DNA of 64,000 nucleotides from G963663365 sp963663365 (GCA_963663365.2 CAXXIH010000008.1:682001-746000); one strand, 5' to 3'; positions 54,755-62,427 are shown, numbered from the stretch's first letter. The notes: a model not told the origin generated them from the letters alone. Translations and numbers: made by a program.

Positions 54755-54806
54755 CGTTTTTTATGTTTATTACAATGGGTCCGATGTTGGCTTGACAGCT
54801 ACACCG
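54755..54806 (+). repeat. Dispersed intergenic repeat, 3' end of B type
   Basis: GGTCCGATGTTGGCTTG (54778-54794) is identical to 47756-47772 and is followed by ACAGCTACAC. Only the right end of the element is recognisable. It lies between the hydrolase and prepilin genes. Confidence 0.7.
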
Positions 54807-54874
54807 AGACACGCATATCCACGCTTTATGTAATAATGAACAATTTTATGACTCCCATCTGGGGATCACTTTTA

Positions 54875-55474
54875 CTATTTGCGGGAGCCCCCATCCCACA
54901 CCGGAGGCAATTGCATGCTCCACTGAATATCGCCAAGACTTCTTATGCCGTTGGATGGGTTGTAAGGCATCTGCATCCAATAGGCGAGATCATAATATTG
55001 GCTTGCCTTTCCGTCGGGCCCGACACTATAAACACTGTAGGTCCACGATGTCCTCTTTGTCGAAGGTGCCGCATCGCTACAGAAAGCCAAAATTGTTTGC
55101 TGAAACAAGTGCGAATATGTAAGCGTGTAGTTGAGGTGGTCTTCCGGCCAATTAAAAAGGTCGAGCGGGATCGTCGTGATATATGCGATGGGTGAAATGA
55201 TCTGCGGCAGTTTCTCCATACGCACCGTCTCTGAAAGGCCATAGACACTGCAGAGTTTTTTTGTCGGATCGCAGTCCTTGCCATAGGGATACCAACCATA
55301 ATCGCTACGGTATGTTTCAATAGCCATACCCAGGGTCCCGGCATCGTGCTGCATGCGTGCAATTTTCGCACGGACGAGCGAGTCGGCGAAGTTGGGAACC
55401 GCGATGGCCGCGAGAATCCCAATAATGGCGACAACAACCAGTAGTTCGATGAGTGTAAATCCCCTATTCGCCAT
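54875..55474 (-). CDS. Type IV prepilin/pseudopilin-like protein downstream of M56-WD40 gene
   Basis: A 199-residue prepilin: MANRG, then FTLIELLVVVAIIGILAAIA, VPNFADSLVRAKIARMQHDA and a GspG-like LGMAIETYRSDYGWYP. The C-terminal segment has YSVGPDGKASQYYDLAYWMQ and YNPSNGIRSLGDI, the signature shared by the other prepilins of the window. GGAGG lies before the ATG. It starts 38 bases after the stop of the M56-WD40 gene on the same strand, so it may be the last gene of that BlaI-controlled unit, unlike the other three prepilins, which stand alone. Confidence 0.92.
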   Translation of the reverse strand: MANRGFTLIELLVVVAIIGILAAIAVPNFADSLVRAKIARMQHDAGTLGMAIETYRSDYGWYPYGKDCDPTKKLCSVYGLSETVRMEKLPQIISPIAYITTIPLDLFNWPEDHLNYTLTYSHLFQQTILAFCSDAAPSTKRTSWTYSVYSVGPDGKASQYYDLAYWMQMPYNPSNGIRSLGDIQWSMQLPPVWDGGSRK

Positions 55475-55512
55475 GTTTCATCCTCCAATACTCACTCGCT
55501 GCTTGGCAATCC

Positions 55513-58500
55513 TCACCGGTTATGCAACAGATAATCCTCTACGAAGGTTCCCGTTGCAAACTGCGAGATGTCCCACATTCGAGAAACGCAAAGCGGATAT
55601 TCATAGCCGTCTCCCATTTCAATGAGTTTTGTTGCATCCGGGGAAAACGCGACGGTTCGGTCACTCGCATTCTGAAGCGCAGCATAAGGACCAAGATTTC
55701 CAAGTTCCTCACCCGTTCTCACACTCCATAATCTTCCAGAAAATTGGGTGATGACGGCGAGGATCGATCCATCCGGCGAGAATGTAATATTCGGGATTTC
55801 CATGGGATCGAGTTGGTCTGTCTGTTCCTCAAATTCGATAGTGCGTATTGGCTGTAATGTGGATGTATCCCAGAGATCAATTTGTGGCGTGTGAGACGCC
55901 GACACAGATACCGATGCGAGTATTGGTTCCTCAGGAGAGAAAACGATGTAATTGCCGCGAAACTGTTTTATCAAATCGCCGGTTTTCAGGTCATATAATC
56001 CGGGGCCGAAAGCGACCTTCGGCGAGCTCGGCGAGATCGAGATATTTGAATAGGCTGAAATTGACCAAGTAGGATTTGAGAGTTTCGAGAAGAGGATCGT
56101 TCCGGTCTCAGCGTCCCAGATGACACCTCCGCATGCCTCGCTGGCTGGGTCTGTGGTTCCATCCATTTGTAGTTCCACGATAGTGCCGAGAATCTTCGTC
56201 CCATCCTCAGAAAAGGAAGTCTTTATTATTCGAGGAGAACTAAACTCACAAGGTTCACACGTGAAGAGCCGCTCTCCGGTATCCGTATTCCATACAGTTG
56301 GTACACCCTCTCCAGGCGCGATCAAATAACGCGACCCGTCGGAAGAGAATGCGACAGATATATTTTCATCATAAGAAATTCCATACTTTCTAATGACGAA
56401 ACCCGTCTGGATTTCAAATAGTGCCACATGACCCGGACCGTTATAATCCGGATCAGCCACTACAGCTAGAATTTTTGTTCCATCCGGTGAAAAGCAGACT
56501 GATTTAAACGCTTCAGGGGAGAAAGTTGATGAGCGGAATCCTCCTGTAAGATTGCCAAAGTCATTGTACGCGTGCAGAAGTTCTCCGGTACGGGCATCCC
56601 ATTCATACACAGCGGCCTCTCTGCCAGCTGTCAGGATTCTGTTTTCCTCGGGCCTGAAAGCAAGAGCAATCGCGGTATTATGCCTATATTTTTTTAGGAT
56701 TTCTCCGCTAGACAGATCCAATATCGCTGCCAGCCAACTGTCATAGGGAAAGCGAGAGATGCGTGCCAAAATTGATTCGCCGTCGGGTGAAAATACAGCT
56801 GAAGCTACATTATAGTCATACAAGGAATCAACCGTGTCGACTGTATTGGTTTCCAAATCCCATATCTGAAGAAGAAAATTAGAGACCATCAAAACCTTTG
56901 AGTCATCGGGCGAGAAAGACGTCTGCCAAGGGCAGCCATCGCATGGACCGTAGGTACGTACTATCTCGCCAGTCTGTATATCCCTGAGAATTGCAGTCAT
57001 TTCCCATTTGAAAGCCCCTGCATATTCGAACACAACATATTGTTTCCCATCATGCGAAACGGCTAGACCTTCCATGCTGGAATATTGGGTTCCTTCATAG
57101 TAATCGTCTGGTAAAACGCGTTCATCCACTCGTAGGACCCCGCCTGTGGACGGATCCCAGATAATTGTACATTCTGTTGAAGTGATCAAAACTTTGTCCC
57201 CATCCGGTGAGTAGGCAATTCCGCCAACAGCGCCTTTCTGTAATTGGATATTCCGAATCACCTCGCCCGTTTCCGAATCGCACAAACGCAAATAACCTCC
57301 CCACGACACAGCAGCGATCTGAGTCCCGTCCGGCGAGAAGGCGGCGCTATGAACCGGATCGATCGTGCAGAGCCTTTCGCCGGAGGCCACGTCCCACACA
57401 GACGCAGGGCCGGACACAAGCCTGTACTTATTCACAAGAATTTTCGTCCCGTCGGACGAAAAAGACAAAGGACCTACCACCGATCCCTCTTCGGGAGAGA
57501 CAAAAGAGCGGATAATTTTGCCCGTTTCATAGTCCCATAAATAGATACCTGTGTAGCTTCCGGTTGCAAAAAACTTCCCATCTGGACTGAAGGTCACAGT
57601 AAGTATACGTCCATGCCCGAGATGAAACTCGCCGCCTGGCCCGCGCAGTGGGAAAATTGAATCGTCTTGCACCGCACCGGCTAATGCCAGAAAACACAAA
57701 AACACGGCCGTCACTATAATTGCGGGGCCAGCGGCCCAGGCGCCCGACCGGCGAGAACGCCCGTATCGAAAATTAAGCACGTGTCGAATCCGGTTCGATA
57801 AGTGGCCGCCGCTAGCTGCTACCGCCAATTGTGCAGGGGTATGCCGGGACTCTTCCAACTTTGTCAATGCGCAGGCATACGAATATGCATCTCCGCAAAC
57901 GGCGACGGCAATCTCATCGCAGCAATGCTCTCTTTCATTTCGTATCTGACGCGAAACCCACCAAACGGCTGGATGATAGAAGAACAAGGTTTCCACAGCC
58001 GCCTGCAAGAGGTTGATTAAATAATCGTGCCTGCGGATATGCGCCAGTTCGTGCGCGAGTATCGCTTCGAGCTGCTTGGGCGGCAATCCTGTAATAGCAC
58101 TCGTGGGCACAAGGATGACCGGTTTCAGCCAGCCAATGGTGGAAGGGATTTGGACAATGGCGGACTCCACGACCCGCACCGGTCTACTGACACCCACTTT
58201 GCGAATGAGTATTTTAATTCTCTCTGACAGATCGTCACAAAGCGGTTTGACATGCCTTTTTTTGAACCGCTGGAGTTCAACCCATCCCCCCATGCGCCAA
58301 ATCGACAGAGCGAAGACTCCTAGCAACCAAATGAGCACTGCAACCGGCAAATAAGGTTCGATCAGACCGGAAATGTCATTCCACACAAGAACGCGAGGTG
58401 TAACACCCGTTGAGGGGGCGGAGACCGGCCGAGAGGGATTTTGCACAGAAGGAGGAGGAGGCGTTGAGACCGTCGATGTTGTCGATTCAAAATTCCTCGG

Positions 58501-58776
58501 CTGTTCGAAAACAGCGGCCGGATTTTGTGCCGCCTGCGGAGTCCGCCACGCCGTCGGAACAGAGCCTTTCACCAGTGTGAGCACAGGCAAAGCCGCCAAG
58601 AGGAACATGGCACAGCACGCGACGACATAGCGGGTATTTGCGTTGTGGCGGCGAAGGATACGAAGGAGAACGCCTAAAAGAAATGCTACTGCCAAACCTT
58701 GCCAAATGAAGTGAACCAACATCCAGCCAAATTGACGAACCAAGGGTCCTGCAAGAAACTCTTCTAGCGCCTCCAT
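55513..58776 (-). CDS. BlaR1/MecR1-type M56 metallopeptidase fused to WD40 propellers
   Basis: A 1,087-residue receptor-protease. Residues 1-135 hold two TM segments (WMLVHFIWQGLAVAFLLGVL; YVVACCAMFLLAALPVLTLV) and a Pro/Ser linker, with another TM near 140-160. The M56 peptidase domain follows, with zinc motif HELAH at 242-246 and the downstream glutamate region NEREHCCDE. A last TM is at about 348-370. Instead of a penicillin-binding sensor, the outer part (about 385-1087) has some fifteen WD40/PQQ-like blades, marked by FSPDG-type turns about every 45 residues, enough for two seven-bladed propellers. By analogy with BlaR1, a signal would activate cleavage of the BlaI-like repressor encoded 5 bases upstream. 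Confidence 0.92.
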   Translation of the reverse strand: MEALEEFLAGPLVRQFGWMLVHFIWQGLAVAFLLGVLLRILRRHNANTRYVVACCAMFLLAALPVLTLVKGSVPTAWRTPQAAQNPAAVFEQPRNFESTTSTVSTPPPPSVQNPSRPVSAPSTGVTPRVLVWNDISGLIEPYLPVAVLIWLLGVFALSIWRMGGWVELQRFKKRHVKPLCDDLSERIKILIRKVGVSRPVRVVESAIVQIPSTIGWLKPVILVPTSAITGLPPKQLEAILAHELAHIRRHDYLINLLQAAVETLFFYHPAVWWVSRQIRNEREHCCDEIAVAVCGDAYSYACALTKLEESRHTPAQLAVAASGGHLSNRIRHVLNFRYGRSRRSGAWAAGPAIIVTAVFLCFLALAGAVQDDSIFPLRGPGGEFHLGHGRILTVTFSPDGKFFATGSYTGIYLWDYETGKIIRSFVSPEEGSVVGPLSFSSDGTKILVNKYRLVSGPASVWDVASGERLCTIDPVHSAAFSPDGTQIAAVSWGGYLRLCDSETGEVIRNIQLQKGAVGGIAYSPDGDKVLITSTECTIIWDPSTGGVLRVDERVLPDDYYEGTQYSSMEGLAVSHDGKQYVVFEYAGAFKWEMTAILRDIQTGEIVRTYGPCDGCPWQTSFSPDDSKVLMVSNFLLQIWDLETNTVDTVDSLYDYNVASAVFSPDGESILARISRFPYDSWLAAILDLSSGEILKKYRHNTAIALAFRPEENRILTAGREAAVYEWDARTGELLHAYNDFGNLTGGFRSSTFSPEAFKSVCFSPDGTKILAVVADPDYNGPGHVALFEIQTGFVIRKYGISYDENISVAFSSDGSRYLIAPGEGVPTVWNTDTGERLFTCEPCEFSSPRIIKTSFSEDGTKILGTIVELQMDGTTDPASEACGGVIWDAETGTILFSKLSNPTWSISAYSNISISPSSPKVAFGPGLYDLKTGDLIKQFRGNYIVFSPEEPILASVSVSASHTPQIDLWDTSTLQPIRTIEFEEQTDQLDPMEIPNITFSPDGSILAVITQFSGRLWSVRTGEELGNLGPYAALQNASDRTVAFSPDATKLIEMGDGYEYPLCVSRMWDISQFATGTFVEDYLLHNR

Positions 58777-58781
58777 GATCT

Positions 58782-59162
58782 TTACCCTTTCATATCTTCA
58801 AGCATGCGCTTGATCTCCTCCAATTCTTCCTCAGGGACTTTTTTTACTGAAAGTGCTTGCATAACAAGCCGTTGCGCCGATCCCCCAAATGCACGATTTA
58901 AAAGATCCCGTAGCAATCGTTTTTGCGTTTCTTCTTCCCCAAGTTTGGGTCTATACACGTGCGTGCGGGATGACTCATCCCGAATCACCAGCCCTTTTAC
59001 TGTCATAATCTGCAGCAGTTTCAAAACTGTGGTATAACCGGTCTTCTCCTTACGGTTCAGTTCTTCCTGTACCTGTCGAACCGTTGAGTTCCCACACCTC
59101 CACAGTGCGCGGAGGATCGATAGTTCCCGCTCTGTCGGATTGGGTATCTGCCGTCTGGCCAT
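58782..59162 (-). CDS. BlaI/MecI/CopY-family repressor
   Basis: A 126-residue winged-helix repressor. The N-terminal DNA-binding domain has the usual BlaI layout: PTERELSILRALWRCGNSTV, VQEELNRKEKTGYTTVLKLL and VKGLVIRDESSRTHVYRPKL. The C-terminal dimerisation helices (about 75-126: LLRDLLNRAFGGSAQRLVMQ; EELEEIKRMLEDMKG) include the region where BlaI is cut by its partner protease. It lies five bases before the M56-WD40 gene. Two inverted repeats in its promoter (59215-59256) are likely its own operators, giving autoregulation relieved by proteolysis. Confidence 0.94.
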   Translation of the reverse strand: MARRQIPNPTERELSILRALWRCGNSTVRQVQEELNRKEKTGYTTVLKLLQIMTVKGLVIRDESSRTHVYRPKLGEEETQKRLLRDLLNRAFGGSAQRLVMQALSVKKVPEEELEEIKRMLEDMKG

Positions 59163-59214
59163 TTGAGTCTTACCCCCTAACGTGACGCGTCTCGCCGAGC
59201 CTTCTTGTGCTGTC

Positions 59215-59263
59215 TACGAACTGTTTCGTATTTAACATTATACGAAGATTTTCGTACTGTCAA
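59215..59263 (-). promoter_or_regulatory. Promoter with two inverted-repeat operators for blaI-like operon
   Basis: Reading leftwards, TTGACA (59263-59258) and TATAAT (59242-59237) are perfect -35/-10 hexamers with a short 15-base spacer. Two perfect inverted repeats of the same form, TACGAA-N4-TTCGTA, occupy 59241-59256 (filling the spacer) and 59215-59230 (at the expected start site). They are 26 bases centre to centre. The known BlaI/MecI box is TACA-N2-TGTA; this is a longer variant with the same TAC...GTA ends. About 50 bases separate the sites from the start codon. Confidence 0.85.
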
Positions 59264-59420
59264 TAGGTTTTGGGAAAAATTTCCTATTTTTTGAACCGCT
59301 TGCGGCTGAACCTGCCAAGCGCGAGCCGGGCAGCAGCTTAACTACTTATCTATCAGGGGCTTACAAATAGACAAGGTGCGTATCACGCAGATTTCCACGG
59401 ACCGGTTTGGCAAGGGGTAC

Positions 59421-59445
59421 AGCCCGGCGCCGCCCGGGCTTTTTT
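59421..59445 (+). terminator. Strong rho-independent terminator without a gene in front
   Basis: AGCCCGG/CCGGGCT stem (59421-59427, 59434-59440), loop CGCCGC, ending in six T. It works on the plus strand, but no rightward protein gene ends nearby. It may end an unannotated small RNA or a degraded gene within 59265-59420. Confidence 0.7.
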
Positions 59446-59552
59446 GTAGCCGGTGGAATCTATGCAGCTTCAGCCGGTTTTTACACCGGCTGAAGCCGCG
59501 TTCAAGACGAGAGGGGAGTTGATGATTGTGCGTTCTTATGCACTCAACCGAA

Positions 59553-59765
59553 TCAGCGGCTGAGCGTCGTCAAGAACTCGTTGTTTGAGTCGGTCTTCTT
59601 CATCCGTTCCACAAGCAGTTCGACGGCTTCAGAAGCATTCATTTCATTGAGAACCTTACGCAGCAGCCAGCAGCGTTCGAACTCTTCAGGCGGCATAAGC
59701 AGTTCCTCACGGCGGGTCTTGCTGCGGTTGATATCGATTGCAGGATAGATGCACCGTTCGGCCAA
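59553..59765 (-). pseudogene. rho: 3' fragment of transcription terminator rho
   Basis: The last roughly 70 codons of rho remain in frame: ERCIYPAIDINRSKTRREEL, LMPPEEFERCWLLRKVLNEM, ASEAVELLVERMKKTDSN and NEFLTTLSR, matching the C-terminal RecA-fold end of Rho (PAIDINRSGTRREELL, then LLERLKKTKTNEEF). Everything before it (P-loop, Q- and R-loops, RNA-binding domain; over 350 residues) is absent. The open frame extends to 59831 only with unrelated residues, and upstream sequence to the tRNA shows no more rho. It is therefore a truncated remnant left by recombination or duplication; a full rho should exist elsewhere. Confidence 0.85.
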
Positions 59766-60007
59766 ATATTTTAACCTTATGTGATGCGCTGGATTGAAAA
59801 CATCACAAGCATTGTATTTGGGGAAAAGCAAATCGCTTCCTTAAACCGGCTAAGAGGCCTGCAAACACAGGAAGAAGTCGAGCATTGAATTCTATGTTTA
59901 AACACAACCCTGAATGTTCTGCATTTCTATGGGAAATGAAAAATCGTGATAATGCAACAATGGCGGACCGATAAAAGTCCGCCATTGTCCGTTAGAGTGT
60001 CTTTGAG

Positions 60008-60081
60008 CAGGAGTGGAGGGACTCGAACCCCCAACCCTCCGCTTTGGAGGCGGATGCTCTGCCAAATTGAGCTACACTCCT
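60008..60081 (-). tRNA. tRNA-Trp (anticodon CCA)
   Basis: A full cloverleaf on the minus strand: acceptor AGGAGTG/CACTCCT, D arm GCTC/GAGC, anticodon stem TCCGC/GCGGA with loop CTCCAAA (anticodon CCA), and a T arm with GGTTCGAGTCC. The discriminator base is G, as expected for tRNA-Trp. The terminal CCA is not encoded. Confidence 0.95.
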
Positions 60082-60232
60082 AAACAGGGGTGTGAGTATA
60101 TGGTTTTGAGGGAGTTTTGAAAAGCTCTCAGGCTTAATAAGCCTTGCCGGACATTCACAGCACAATCAACAGAACAACAGGATGGACGCTCGATCCACCA
60201 GCCTTTAGGCCGAAACTTTGACCGATTTCCTA

Positions 60233-61036
60233 CTAATCATGTCCACCCAAGTAGGCCTCTTGCAGGCTCCGGTTGTTAAGTAAACGTTCTCCTGTGTCCT
60301 CCAAAACCATGTTACCTGTCTGAATCACATAGCCCCGATCGGCGATAGAAAGTGCCATATGGGCATTCTGCTCCACCAGCAGGATTGTCGTTCCTTGTGA
60401 ATTAATGGCCTTGATCGTCTCAAAAACTCTTTCAACCAATACAGGGGCCAATCCCATTGAAGGTTCATCTAACAGCAGCATTGAAGGCCTGGCCATCATG
60501 GCACGCCCCATAGCCAACATCTGCTGTTCCCCACCGGACAGCGTTCCTGCTGTCTGACGGCGGCGTTCTTTCAGTCTTGGGAAAAGCACGAAAATTGATT
60601 CCAGGTCGCTGGAAATCTCTCCCTTGTCATCGCGGCAAAACGCCCCCATCTCCAAGTTCTCTAGAACCGTCATCCGTGGAAAGACGCGGCGTCCCTCAGG
60701 GACAGAGGCAATTCCCAAGCGAACGATTTCACTCGGATTCAATCCCTTCAATGACATCCCTCGATACAGGATGTCTCCCTTCATCGGACGGACAAGCCGC
60801 GTGATACAACGCATGGTTGTGGTTTTCCCTGCGGCATTGCCCCCCAAAAGCGTGACGACTTCCCCCTCGTATACAGCTAGATCAATCCCGTGCAACACTT
60901 CGATCGGGCCATAGCCAGCCACCAAACCGCGGATTTCCAGTGCCTTGCCATTCGCCGGAGTCTGAATACCGGATTGGGCTTCACATCGGGGCATCCCGGA
61001 AATCTGCGGAGAGCCTTGTCGCCCGTTTTGACTCAA
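60233..61036 (-). CDS. livF: LivF-like branched-chain amino-acid ABC transporter ATPase
   Basis: A 267-residue ABC ATPase of the LivF type. Walker A is GGNAAGKTT (usually GANGAGKTT), Q-loop region MRCITRLVRPMKGDI, signature LSGGEQQMLAMGRAM, Walker B MLLLDEPSMGLAP and H-loop LLVEQNAH. The sequences VAGYGPIEVLHGIDL and IASVPEGRRVFPRMTVLENL are highly characteristic of LivF. An N-terminal extension of about 30 residues precedes the domain. The likely start is TTG at 61036 with GGAGG eight bases upstream; it overlaps the stop of the phosphatidyltransferase gene (TTGA). No livG, H, M, J or K is in view, so the gene is an orphan here or the others lie elsewhere. Confidence 0.9.
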   Translation of the reverse strand: MSQNGRQGSPQISGMPRCEAQSGIQTPANGKALEIRGLVAGYGPIEVLHGIDLAVYEGEVVTLLGGNAAGKTTTMRCITRLVRPMKGDILYRGMSLKGLNPSEIVRLGIASVPEGRRVFPRMTVLENLEMGAFCRDDKGEISSDLESIFVLFPRLKERRRQTAGTLSGGEQQMLAMGRAMMARPSMLLLDEPSMGLAPVLVERVFETIKAINSQGTTILLVEQNAHMALSIADRGYVIQTGNMVLEDTGERLLNNRSLQEAYLGGHD

Positions 61037-61596
61037 GACGGGGTCCTCCGGATGGAAAGGATATATTCAAATATGGACGACCAAGACAAAAAAACTACAA
61101 CGCCAAAAAGGATATTGGCAACAACCGGAAACCAGCTGAATCGATAACCGGGAGGCAATAGATGGTGCAAGCAAACAATGATCGTAAAGGTGCATTGGAA
61201 GACGGTTTTGGTCTTGCCGCTCCAACGGGCTCCGGGATCGATTCCCTTGATCGCAAAATAAGGACGTACTCCTGTATGCATGGCCAATTCGCGCAATAGT
61301 ACCAGACTAACCATCCATAGCGGAATAATTTCAGCCCTCCAAAAGGCTAAAAACACCGTCACAAAGAAGAGAAAATCCGTTAGAGGATCAAAAAATTTGC
61401 CAAAGAGAGATACCCGCTTAAATCGTCGAGCCAACTTGCCATCCAAATAATCGGAAACAACCGCCAATATCACGATAACCAGGCACAAAAAGCGAGCCCA
61501 GATCGCCTCTATCGGAAAGAGCGATAGAAAGAGCGGCGCTGCGACAATCCTGAACAAGGTCAAATGGTTTGGATTGATCCATTCCATATTCATCAT
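61033..61596 (-). CDS. CDP-alcohol phosphatidyltransferase (PgsA-like)
   Basis: A 187-residue integral membrane enzyme that transfers a phosphatidyl group from CDP-diacylglycerol to an alcohol, probably glycerol-3-phosphate. The family signature D-x2-DG-x2-AR-x8-G-x3-D-x3-D is complete in SDYLDGKLARRFKR with FGKFFDPLTDF. NPNHLTLFRIVAAPLFLSLF at the N-terminus and about five TM segments fit PgsA. It overlaps the livF-like start by four bases. A probable DtxR-type box lies 22 bases upstream of the ATG. Substrate could also be another polyol; PgsA is the best guess. Confidence 0.88.
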   Translation of the reverse strand: MMNMEWINPNHLTLFRIVAAPLFLSLFPIEAIWARFLCLVIVILAVVSDYLDGKLARRFKRVSLFGKFFDPLTDFLFFVTVFLAFWRAEIIPLWMVSLVLLRELAMHTGVRPYFAIKGIDPGARWSGKTKTVFQCTFTIIVCLHHLLPPGYRFSWFPVVANILFGVVVFLSWSSIFEYILSIRRTPS

Positions 61597-61617
61597 ACAA
61601 TCCGTTAAAAGAGCACT

Positions 61618-61636
61618 TCTGGTAAGCCTAACCTAA
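61618..61636. promoter_or_regulatory. Probable DtxR/IdeR-type iron box
   Basis: The 19 bases TCTGGTAAGCCTAACCTAA match 16 of 19 positions of the DtxR consensus TWAGGTTAGSCTAACCTWA, with the right half perfect. The site lies 22 bases before the phosphatidyltransferase start and 122 before the divergent DtxR-like gene, so the regulator next door may bind here. Activity is inferred. Confidence 0.55.
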
Positions 61637-61758
61637 GCACGCTTTCCGCCCCAGCCCCTTGCCGCATGGTTTCTTGACAGATTTTGCCCATGCGGCAGAC
61701 CAGCCAACTTGAAGTGTTGTGAATCGGGAATCGGGTTGGTATCATCGCTTGCGCTCGG

Positions 61759-62361
61759 ATGAGTAAGATGTCATCGACGAACCCACAAGAAACAGAAGAT
61801 AGAGCAGTTTCATGGAAGGTCTCCGACAGCCTTCCTGTAACGCATAGTATGGGCCACTACTTGATGGCTGTGCGGGATCAATTGCGTGATAAAGGTTATG
61901 CGCGGGTAACTGATATCTCCACCCGATTGGATGTGGCTCGAAGCAGCGTATCTGTCATGCTCGATTCACTTCGAGATAAAGGCTACTTAGTAAAGGATGA
62001 AAACCACTTCTTCAAAATGACCGAGCGGGGGGAAGAAGTAGCCCGCCAGATCTATGGCAACCATCTTTTACTAGAGACTTTTCTGAGCCAGGTTCTGGGC
62101 GTAGACCAAGAGACCGCGCTGCTGGATGCTTGCCGGATGGAGCACCTTTTAAGCCGGGATTCCAGCATCCGTTTGCTTTGCTTCCTTAAGTATCTTTTCG
62201 ATGACGAGCCGCGCTTTAAAGAAATCATCGAGGGGATGAAGAAATATCGGGAATCTTGCCCAAACGTCGGTCAGTGCGATATCTGTGATAATGAAGCAGA
62301 GTGCCCGTTTGCCGACCTCCCCGGTACCGCAGAGCGTCAGAACTGGGTCATAACCGAGTAG
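61759..62361 (+). CDS. DtxR/MntR-family metal-dependent regulator with Cys-rich tail
   Basis: A 200-residue regulator. The winged helix (about 30-90: HYLMAVRDQLRDKGYARVTD, RLDVARSSVSVMLDSLRDKG and KMTERGEEVARQIYGNH) and dimerisation/metal helix (LLETFLSQVLGVDQETALLD, ACRMEHLLS) match DtxR/MntR, including the C-R-x-E-H segment used for metal binding. There is no SH3-like third domain. Instead the C-terminus carries four cysteines, C167-x5-C173-x2-C176-x5-C182, a pattern suited to zinc or an Fe-S cluster and not usual for MntR. The start is not well marked; ATGs at 61759 and 61768 are possible. Divergent from the livF/pgsA-like pair. Confidence 0.88.
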   Translation: MSKMSSTNPQETEDRAVSWKVSDSLPVTHSMGHYLMAVRDQLRDKGYARVTDISTRLDVARSSVSVMLDSLRDKGYLVKDENHFFKMTERGEEVARQIYGNHLLLETFLSQVLGVDQETALLDACRMEHLLSRDSSIRLLCFLKYLFDDEPRFKEIIEGMKKYRESCPNVGQCDICDNEAECPFADLPGTAERQNWVITE

Positions 62362-62427
62362 CAATACCAATTTTGCAATTCGTTCCTGCCTCCCCAAACG
62401 CATCTTTGCATGAAAAGAATCTCTTTT

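Noticed and set aside
59468..59495. Perfect 10-bp inverted repeat CTTCAGCCGG/CCGGCTGAAG
   Set aside because: No T-run follows on either strand, so not a clear terminator; no repressor-like context. Left unassigned.
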